A stretch of DNA of 6,655 nucleotides. Source: Candidatus Auribacterota bacterium. GTDB lineage: Bacteria > Auribacterota > Tritonobacteria > UBA1439. The notes under the pieces were generated by a model, which had not been told where the DNA came from, did not search any database, and saw only the letters and a list, made by a program, of their open reading frames with translations. The stretch spans positions 1 through 6,655 of the forward strand of contig JAPLCY010000184.1 of NCBI GenBank assembly GCA_026391995.1. Reading direction: 5' to 3'. Position numbers and translations under genes: made by a program. Shown piece by piece: positions 1-4,750 of the stretch; within the stretch, counting starts at the first letter, position 1, and each line of letters starts with the position of its first letter.

Positions 1-59
1 TGAATTCACTAGAGATACGTTCGGGTCTGTTAATTCGGGCGATTAGCTCAGTTGGGTAG
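1..59 (+). repeat. Direct repeat copy 1: tRNA-Val upstream region plus tRNA 5' end
   Basis: Positions 1-55 are identical to 152-206, an offset of 151 bases. One mismatch follows (G56 against T207), then three more matches to 59. The repeat contains 36 bases of upstream sequence and the first 23 bases of the tRNA-Val gene. The copy begins at the window edge, so it may extend further left. Beyond 59 the two copies share nothing: copy 2 continues as a complete tRNA and copy 1 runs into a palindrome. If the upstream part carries the tRNA promoter, copy 1 could also be transcribed. Confidence 0.95.
37..59 (+). pseudogene. Truncated tRNA-Val 5' fragment
   Basis: This stretch matches the acceptor 5' strand, the 5' half of the D-stem and most of the D-loop of the intact tRNA-Val at 188-264. 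It has one substitution in the D-loop (G for T at 56). No D-stem partner, anticodon arm, T-arm or CCA end follows, so it cannot fold as a tRNA. The break lies inside the D-loop, immediately before the palindrome. It is a remnant from a duplication or an interrupted copy, or an assembly join. An intact copy follows 151 bases downstream. Confidence 0.85.
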
Positions 60-117
60 TCACGTGAGGCCGTGAGTTAGCGAACGCAGTGAAGCTAACT
101 CACCTAGCCGAACGTGA
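60..117. repeat. Composite nested palindrome (long stem-loop)
   Basis: Three nested complementary segments are visible. The outer arms are TCACGT (60-65) and ACGTGA (112-117). The middle arms are GGC (68-70) and GCC (107-109). The inner arms are a perfect 10-bp pair, GTGAGTTAGC (72-81) and GCTAACTCAC (94-103), around a 12-base loop (82-93). Small internal loops lie between the segments. No T-run follows, so it does not look like an intrinsic terminator. It resembles an extragenic palindromic repeat or a small palindromic insertion, but family membership cannot be judged from one copy. Confidence 0.85.
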
Positions 118-118
118 T

Positions 119-137
119 CCCGCGCGCTGTGTGCGGG
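119..137. repeat. Small inverted repeat
   Basis: CCCGC (119-123) pairs with GCGGG (133-137) around a 9-base loop. It directly follows the larger palindrome. Together the two structures fill most of the gap between the tRNA fragment and the second direct-repeat copy. Five GC pairs in a GC-rich region can arise by chance, so significance is modest. Confidence 0.4.
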
Positions 138-151
138 AAGCGCATTGATAT

Positions 152-210
152 TGAATTCACTAGAGATACGTTCGGGTCTGTTAATTCGGGCGATTAGCTC
201 AGTTGGTTAG
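152..210 (+). repeat. Direct repeat copy 2: upstream region and 5' end of intact tRNA-Val
   Basis: This is the second copy of the 59-base repeat at 1-59; here it runs into a complete tRNA gene. A weak promoter could be read as TTGATA (145-150), a 16-base spacer and TACGTT (167-172), which would put the transcript start about 10 bases before the tRNA. The -35 part lies outside the repeat and the -10 match is poor, so I do not list a promoter. The repeated upstream sequence is richer in A/T than the surrounding genes. Confidence 0.95.
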
Positions 211-264
211 AGCGCTTGGATCACACCCAAGAGGTCACAGGTTCGAGTCCTGTATCGCCCACCA
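188..264 (+). tRNA. tRNA-Val (anticodon CAC)
   Basis: A complete 77-base cloverleaf can be built by hand. The acceptor stem is GGGCGAT with ATCGCCC, the D-stem GCTC with GAGC, the anticodon stem CTTGG with CCAAG, and the T-stem ACAGG with CCTGT around TTCGAGT. Discriminator A is followed by an encoded CCA. The seven-base anticodon loop ATCACAC places T33 before CAC at 34-36, so it reads the valine codon GUG. Base 32 is A, which is less usual than a pyrimidine. It lies on the plus strand, convergent with tsaB, and is preceded by a truncated duplicate of its own 5' end. Confidence 0.96.
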
Positions 265-272
265 GCACTACG

Positions 273-328
273 GCAGAGAGAGTGTACAGTGTGAGGTGTA
301 ACGTACAAAGCAAGAAGCTCTCCTCTGC
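273..328. other. Imperfect stem-loop between tRNA-Val and tsaB
   Basis: GCAGAG (273-278) pairs with CTCTGC (323-328). The stem continues AGAG (279-282) with CTCT (318-321) across a one-base bulge. TGTAC (283-287) then pairs with GTACA (303-307), leaving about ten unpaired bases on the right side. An alternative pairing joins GTGAGGTG (291-298) and CACTTCAC (332-339). The position between two convergent genes suggests transcript ending or 3'-end processing, but neither strand shows a terminal T-run, so a standard intrinsic terminator is not supported. Confidence 0.4.
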
Positions 329-330
329 AC

Positions 331-1023
331 TCACTTCACTTCTGATCCCCTGTCGCATGCCAACCTGACCCCCGGCAGGATATACAACGGGCTCACGCTC
401 CCCGGCGGGTCATCATGCAGGGCCAATGGGCTGTCGAACAGACGCGCGGCAGCAGATGCCCTCGGGAAACGGTCTGCCGCCTCGAATGAGGCGCGCCCGC
501 CGAAAACAGTCTGGAGTATATCTCTGAATTTGCTCACGTGAGGCCCGAGGAACAACACCTCCCCTTCAACACGCGCCGGCAATTCTTCGGACTTACAGGT
601 ATACGGCGCCGTCTCGCACCGATATCCCGGGCCTTCTTTCCGGTACACCGCCGTATAGAGGCCGTGGCTGTGCGCATTGACAACCGGACAGACCTGTGCC
701 GCCTCGCCCGCATAATCGGCACACAACAGGTCGAACGTGCCTACGCCGCGCACCGGTATTTCGAGGGCCAGCGCAAGGCCCCGCGCGGTCGCGAGCCCCA
801 ACCTGACACCGGTGAACGAGCCTGGACCGAGGCTGACGGCGATGCCATTCAGCCGGCCGGCGGTGAGGCCGTGCGCGCGAAGGAGCGCATCGATCGCGAG
901 CATGAGCGCTGCGGAGGGGTTGACCTCCCCGGGGAGCGCTGCCTCGCCGAGAATGCCGCCCTCGCCGGCGATCGCGATGCTCGCCTGTGTGGTTGAAGTT
1001 TCTATCCCTAATAAAAGACTCAT
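331..1023 (-). CDS. tsaB: tRNA threonylcarbamoyladenosine biosynthesis protein TsaB
   Basis: TsaB is the inactive ASKHA-fold partner of TsaD. It bridges TsaD and TsaE in the cytoplasmic complex that transfers threonylcarbamoyl to A37 of ANN-decoding tRNAs. The 230-residue product has a family-typical N-terminus (SLLLGIETST, residues 2-11) and the hallmark GPGSFTGVRLG at 66-76, followed by ATARGLAL. I chose the ATG at 1021-1023 because it puts the conserved strand at the N-terminus; a TTG at 1042-1044 would add seven residues. Neither start has a good Shine-Dalgarno. Two usual features are altered: the helix that normally begins with a His reads NPSAALML (35-42), and the segment usually like DARR.EVY reads NAHSHGLY (116-123). 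It lies 34 bases after tsaE, and that gap is A/T-rich. Length is normal for the family. Confidence 0.95.
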   Translation of the reverse strand: MSLLLGIETSTTQASIAIAGEGGILGEAALPGEVNPSAALMLAIDALLRAHGLTAGRLNGIAVSLGPGSFTGVRLGLATARGLALALEIPVRGVGTFDLLCADYAGEAAQVCPVVNAHSHGLYTAVYRKEGPGYRCETAPYTCKSEELPARVEGEVLFLGPHVSKFRDILQTVFGGRASFEAADRFPRASAAARLFDSPLALHDDPPGSVSPLYILPGVRLACDRGSEVK

Positions 1024-1057
1024 AGTTAAAAGTCCGAAACCCAAAAAATAAAACGGG

Positions 1058-1525
1058 TCACCGCCTCAGGACATCGGCAATCCCCGCAACGCCTACGCCG
1101 GAGAAGACGATCTTCCGGCTCCTCTCCCCCGTGATCTCAAGGCGCACGCCCAGGTGGTCGTCCGGGAGGAGCTCCTGCATCCGTTCCGCCCATTCGATGG
1201 CAATCACCCCTCCCCGATCGAGATAGTCCTCCCAGTCAAGATCGATCATCTCACGCGCGTCGTGAATGCGATAGAGGTCGAAGTGAAAGAGGGGCACCCT
1301 GCCGGGGTATTCGTTGATGATGACAAAACTCGGGCTGCTCACATTGACCGCGCCGTCGATCCCCAGGCCGCGGGCGAGCCCCTTCACCAGACAGGTCTTG
1401 CCGGCGCCTAGCTCGCCGTGCAGCGCCAGTACCGCGCCCGGCGAGAGCAGCTCCCCGATCCTTTCCCCGAGGGAGCGCGTCTCCTCCGCGCTCCGGGTGA
1501 TCACCACATATTCATCGCGTGCCAT
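1058..1525 (-). CDS. tsaE: tRNA threonylcarbamoyladenosine biosynthesis ATPase TsaE
   Basis: TsaE is the small P-loop ATPase that drives turnover of the TsaB-TsaD complex in t6A synthesis. The 155-residue product has Walker A GELGAGKT at 37-44, the conserved SPSFVIINEY at 64-73, HFDLYR at 81-86 (the Asp expected near the metal site) and EWAERM at 111-116. Length fits the family. The frame is open for 19 more codons upstream, but the ATG at 1523-1525 gives the normal N-terminus. GGAGG at 1537-1541 precedes this ATG with a rather long 11-base spacing. The start overlaps the end of thiL by 14 bases, which points to co-transcription and perhaps coupled translation. tsaB follows on the same strand, so two interacting proteins are made from neighbouring genes. 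Confidence 0.95.
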   Translation of the reverse strand: MARDEYVVITRSAEETRSLGERIGELLSPGAVLALHGELGAGKTCLVKGLARGLGIDGAVNVSSPSFVIINEYPGRVPLFHFDLYRIHDAREMIDLDWEDYLDRGGVIAIEWAERMQELLPDDHLGVRLEITGERSRKIVFSGVGVAGIADVLRR

Positions 1526-2471
1526 AGTGAGAGAACCCTCCCTCATCAAGCGGCGTTTCGCCGCCGTCCCCCGCGAGGACAATCCCGCCCCCGCGCTCGA
1601 TAACCGTCCCTATTCGCGTGATCCCGCAGGTGAAGCTTTTCGAGAACTCCGCCGCCAACGACCGCTCGTCGCACGAGGGCGAGGCGGTGAAGAGGAGTTC
1701 GAAATCCTCGCCGTCGTAGAGCGCGTGCCGGAGAGCGTCACGCGGCCCGACCCGGCCGACCGCCGCCCGATCGATCGGTATCATTCCGGCCTCTATCCTG
1801 AAACCCACACCGCTCGCCCCGGCCATCCTGTAGAGATCGCTTCCCAACCCGTCGCTCAGATCCATCATGGCCGTCACCGGGGCGTGTGCGACAAGGAATC
1901 TCGCCTCTTCGATGCGCGGGATGAAAGAGAGGTGTGTGCCTGCAAGGGCCCCCCCGAGACTCCCCGTCACCCACGCACCGTCGCCCGGCCGGGCCCCGGA
2001 GCGGCGGACGAGGTGCGCGCGCTCGACCTCCCCGAGCATCGCCACCGAGAGGATCAATCCCCCCGGCGTCCCGACCGTGTCCCCGCCGGCGATATCACAT
2101 CCGAAGCGGCGGGCAAGGTCGTTGATTCCCCGGTAGAGCTCCCGGCAGAAAGCCACCGCGCACCCCGCCGGCGCCCCGAGCGAAACCACCGCCGCCACCG
2201 GCGTCCCCCCCATCGCGGCGATGTCGCTCAGGCTGCACCCGATGGCCTTCCATCCCACCTGGTACGGGGTCGCGCGGGCGAGGTCGAAGTGCGTCCCCTC
2301 GACAAGCATGTCGGTGGTGAAAAGCAGGAGCCGGTCTTCCCGGGGAGATTCTATAACCGCGGCGTCATCCCCGATGCCGACGAGCGTCCTGACCCCGGTG
2401 TTCGCGATTTTTTTCAGCTCTTCGATCAAGCCGAACTCGCCCACCCCGCGCAACGTCTCTCTCTCCGTCAC
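1512..2471 (-). CDS. thiL: Thiamine-monophosphate kinase ThiL
   Basis: ThiL phosphorylates thiamine monophosphate with ATP to give thiamine diphosphate, the last step of the bacterial pathway. The 319-residue product has the PurM/AIR-synthase-like motifs in order: GIGDDAAV 32-39, TTDMLVEGTHFD 52-63, SDIAAMGG 82-89, GGDTV 129-133, DLSDGL 204-209 and YDGEDFELLF 252-261. The C-terminal GGFSHYG matches the usual GFDHF-type ending. The frame is open well upstream, but those codons only shadow mtnA. The start chosen is GTG (2469-2471), which overlaps the mtnA stop as GTGA and gives a normal N-terminus. Only a weak G-rich stretch precedes it, so translation may depend on ribosomes finishing mtnA. 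The 3' end overlaps tsaE. Confidence 0.95.
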   Translation of the reverse strand: MTERETLRGVGEFGLIEELKKIANTGVRTLVGIGDDAAVIESPREDRLLLFTTDMLVEGTHFDLARATPYQVGWKAIGCSLSDIAAMGGTPVAAVVSLGAPAGCAVAFCRELYRGINDLARRFGCDIAGGDTVGTPGGLILSVAMLGEVERAHLVRRSGARPGDGAWVTGSLGGALAGTHLSFIPRIEEARFLVAHAPVTAMMDLSDGLGSDLYRMAGASGVGFRIEAGMIPIDRAAVGRVGPRDALRHALYDGEDFELLFTASPSCDERSLAAEFSKSFTCGITRIGTVIERGGGIVLAGDGGETPLDEGGFSHYGTR

Positions 2472-3538
2472 AGCGAACACCCGCCCTGCGCCGCCGTGCT
2501 CTTCCCAACCGCCGTCGCGAGATTCCTCCGGTAGGGCGGGCGCACGATACCTTCCTCCGTGATAATCCCGCGGATCAGCCGCGCGGGCGTGACGTCGAAC
2601 GCCGGGTTGTACACGGGGACATTGCGCGGGGCAATCCAGCGCGAACCGATCCTCCGGACCTCGTCCGGGTCCCGCTGCTCGATGGGGATATCCGCGCCGC
2701 TTGCAATCTGGAGATCCACCGTCGAAAGAGGAGCGGCGATGTAGAACGGGACACGATGCGCGGCGGCGAGACAGGCCAGCCCGTAGGTGCCGATCTTGTT
2801 CGCCGTATCGCCGTTGGCGGCGATGCGGTCGGCGCCCGTGATCACGATATCCACCCTCCCCTCGCACATGACTCGCGCCGCCATATTGTCGCAGATGAGC
2901 GTCGCGTGTATCCCGGCGCGCATGAGCTCCCACGCAGTGAGGCGGGCCCCCTGGAGAAGCGGCCGCGTCTCATCGACAAAGACGTGGATATTCTTCCCGC
3001 GCGCGTGAGCCTCGAAGATCACCGCGAGCGCCGTGCCGTGCTCCGCGGTGGCCAGTCCGCCGGCATTGCAGTGAGTGAGCACCGAATCGCCGACGCGCAG
3101 CAGGCGCACACCGGCAATGCCGATCCTGCGGCAGACGGCGTTGTCCTCCTCGATCATGCAGACCGCCTCCCGTTCGAGGGCGCGTGTGAGCATCCTGACA
3201 TTCCTGGTGGCGGCCGTCTCGACCACCCGCACCATCCGCCGCAGCGCCCAGAAGAGGTTGACCGCCGTGGGGCGCGCGCTGCCGAGGTAGCGGGCGACGC
3301 GCCTCACGTCCTTTACAAACCCTTCGCAGCTTCGGGCACGGGAACGACGGGCGCCGAGCACCACCCCCATGGCCGCGGCGATGCCTATCGCCGGGGCCCC
3401 CCGCACCGCCAGGCGCCTGAGCGCATGCCATACCGCCGCGGGTGTCCTGCACTCGATATACACCAGCCGCTCCGGCAACTTCGTCTGGTCGACACACCGC
3501 ATCGTTCTCCCGGTCCAGGCTACCGTCTTGATTCCCAT
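2468..3538 (-). CDS. mtnA: S-methyl-5-thioribose-1-phosphate isomerase MtnA
   Basis: MtnA converts 5-methylthioribose-1-phosphate to 5-methylthioribulose-1-phosphate in the methionine salvage pathway. It belongs to the eIF2B alpha/beta/delta-like fold. The 356-residue product has RGAPAIG at 46-52, the catalytic Cys157 in THCNAGGLAT (155-164), DNMAA at 217-221, the catalytic Asp237 in TGADRIAANGDTANKIGT (234-251) and PFYIAAPLSTVD at 264-275. Length is close to the family norm. The ATG at 3536-3538 is chosen over an upstream in-frame start because GGAGG at 3544-3548 lies five bases before it and MGIKTVAW is a typical N-terminus. No other mtn gene is in view. The 84 bases upstream contain an A/T-rich patch (about 3598-3610) but no paired promoter elements I trust. 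Confidence 0.95.
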   Translation of the reverse strand: MGIKTVAWTGRTMRCVDQTKLPERLVYIECRTPAAVWHALRRLAVRGAPAIGIAAAMGVVLGARRSRARSCEGFVKDVRRVARYLGSARPTAVNLFWALRRMVRVVETAATRNVRMLTRALEREAVCMIEEDNAVCRRIGIAGVRLLRVGDSVLTHCNAGGLATAEHGTALAVIFEAHARGKNIHVFVDETRPLLQGARLTAWELMRAGIHATLICDNMAARVMCEGRVDIVITGADRIAANGDTANKIGTYGLACLAAAHRVPFYIAAPLSTVDLQIASGADIPIEQRDPDEVRRIGSRWIAPRNVPVYNPAFDVTPARLIRGIITEEGIVRPPYRRNLATAVGKSTAAQGGCSL

Positions 3539-3543
3539 TGCCA

Positions 3544-3548
3544 CCTCC
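3544..3548 (-). promoter_or_regulatory. Ribosome binding site of mtnA
   Basis: GGAGG on the minus strand lies five bases upstream of the ATG at 3536-3538. It is among the clearest Shine-Dalgarno sites in the window. It decides the start of mtnA against an alternative 28 codons upstream, whose extra residues do not look like the family. Confidence 0.8.
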
Positions 3549-3622
3549 GATAACAGCAACTGAGCGATTTGGCGATCCGGTTGGTGAACATGAAAGGATA
3601 ATTTTAACACAACCGCGGACAC

Positions 3623-4621
3623 CTAGCCTCTTGAAAGCATGCGCACCAGGAGGGCGCCGGCGACCGCCACGCCGTTCTGGCAGATGTGGATGACGATCGA
3701 AGGGAGGAGCGAACCGGATGTCTCGAAAACCCACGCGAGGAGAATCCCGAGCGCGATGATCGGCAGGAATACGGCGAGATTCGCGTGGAGGGCCGCAAAG
3801 AGGATGGCGGTAACCAGTATCGCGGGCCATCGACCGATGCCCCGGCGGAGCGCGCGATAGGCGAATCCGCGGAAGAATAGTTCTTCGATCACGGGACCCG
3901 CCACACAGACAAAGGCCAGGAGAAAAATCATCGAGGGGATACCGAGATCGGCGAAGAAGAGCCCGAGCGGTTCCTGCGGCTCGAGCCGGATACCGAACCA
4001 GCCGGCCGCAACCTCCGTTGCCCACGTGAGCGCGAGAAGGACGGGGAGAAAAGCAATGTACCAACTCACCCCGACGGTGAGCGCGCGCCACCCGCCCCTT
4101 CTCTCCCCGGCAAGATTCCCGCCTCCGTGCGCCCTTACGAGGCGAAGGATGGCCCACAGGGCGGCGAGTTCCGCGACACACTGCACGGCCAGGGGGTACA
4201 CTATCGCCGAATATTCCGCTCCGGACGCCTGCTCCATGAACAATGACATCGATTCCATCGCGAAATAGACTGCGAGGAACACGAGAACCGCCGTGGCGAG
4301 ATCCCACAGATCCCACCGCGCCTCCGTGAGACATGACGCGCGAGGCAGGCCGCCGGCGAGAAGCCGCCAGAGAAGATACAGGTCCATGACAACTCCCGCC
4401 GCGATCAGTCCGGCGGCACACCAGGAGAGTACGCGGAAGAGCGATGACTCCGCCCCGGCCTCCTCGACGATATGCAGGAGCTCCGCCTCAGTCGGGGGCC
4501 GGAATTCATCAGGGCTGGCGATTTGATCCTCATCGGCCATGCGGCCGGAAAGCAGACCGAGCATGGCGACCGCGACACAGAGAAGCCCCAGCCATGCCAT
4601 TCTCTTCCGCGTGGTGCGCAT
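3623..4621 (-). CDS. CPBP-family (CAAX/Abi) intramembrane metalloprotease
   Basis: This is a predicted membrane-embedded protease of the CPBP (Rce1-like, Abi) family; its substrate cannot be told from sequence. The 332-residue product keeps the three signature motifs: EELFFRG at 246-252 (EExxxR), FAALH at 275-279 (FxxxH) and HICQN at 312-316 (HxxxN). Together these should form the metal site. Hydrophobic segments lie near residues 9-25, 64-88, 105-125, 136-162, 184-203, 229-248 and 264-325 (several helices). Residues 28-60 form a polar, acidic loop between the first two segments. The start is the ATG at 4619-4621, with GGAGG at 4629-4633 seven bases upstream. It is the first gene of the minus-strand run, 84 bases before mtnA, with no terminator seen between them. 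In bacteria such proteins have been linked to bacteriocin immunity or membrane-protein cleavage, but nothing here points to either. Confidence 0.87.
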   Translation of the reverse strand: MRTTRKRMAWLGLLCVAVAMLGLLSGRMADEDQIASPDEFRPPTEAELLHIVEEAGAESSLFRVLSWCAAGLIAAGVVMDLYLLWRLLAGGLPRASCLTEARWDLWDLATAVLVFLAVYFAMESMSLFMEQASGAEYSAIVYPLAVQCVAELAALWAILRLVRAHGGGNLAGERRGGWRALTVGVSWYIAFLPVLLALTWATEVAAGWFGIRLEPQEPLGLFFADLGIPSMIFLLAFVCVAGPVIEELFFRGFAYRALRRGIGRWPAILVTAILFAALHANLAVFLPIIALGILLAWVFETSGSLLPSIVIHICQNGVAVAGALLVRMLSRG

Positions 4622-4696
4622 GCAATTCCCTCCCCGATCATGGTAGCACCAGTGCGCCGGGGATGGCAAGGACAGGGGCATTTGTCGCCGTAGTGC

Positions 4697-4726
4697 TTGA
4701 CTTCACCACCCTGGTTATTCTACCCT
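4697..4726 (+). promoter_or_regulatory. Candidate sigma70-type promoter for the histidine kinase
   Basis: TTGACT (4697-4702) is one base off the -35 consensus. After 18 bases comes TACCCT (4721-4726), which keeps the T, A and final T of a -10 box. This would start transcription near 4733, leaving a short leader with the kinase Shine-Dalgarno (GAGG, 4739-4742) before ATG 4751. The -10 match is weak. The same TTG could be read as an in-frame upstream start codon, but the promoter-like context and lack of a ribosome site argue against that. Confidence 0.35.
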
Positions 4727-4750
4727 TTGATTCGTTTCGAGGGACATCCT

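Noticed and set aside
1..20. GAATTCACTAG resembling a cloning-vector polylinker
   Set aside because: The match is only about 11 bases and then diverges. It occurs twice, each time next to tRNA-Val sequence, so it is better explained as part of the genomic repeat than as vector contamination.
1..210. CRISPR array from repeated units near the left edge
   Set aside because: Only two copies are seen, each 59 bases and partly tRNA sequence, and no cas gene is nearby.
1024..1057. T-rich run on the minus strand between tsaE and tsaB as an intrinsic terminator
   Set aside because: No stable stem precedes the T-rich run; the tsaE 3' end only allows weak three-base pairing. The gap is short and both genes belong to one functional pair.
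1314..2534. Plus-strand open frame of about 406 codons opposite thiL and tsaE
   Set aside because: It lies entirely antisense to thiL, tsaE and the end of mtnA, is very rich in Arg and Pro, and shows no family motifs. It is a by-product of high third-position GC in the real genes.
2756..3553. Plus-strand open frame of about 265 codons opposite mtnA
   Set aside because: It is fully antisense to mtnA, which has all its catalytic motifs. The composition is low-complexity Arg/His/Pro/Gly with no recognisable domain.
2970..4421. Minus-strand open frame of 483 codons spanning the protease and mtnA in another frame
   Set aside because: It crosses two genes whose own frames are complete and motif-bearing. 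Its translation has no domain features, so it is a shadow and not a fusion or frameshift.
4640..4669. Candidate minus-strand promoter TTGCCA-18-TACCAT for the protease gene
   Set aside because: The predicted transcript start would fall at or inside the ribosome binding site (4629-4633), so the geometry is poor and I did not list it as a feature.
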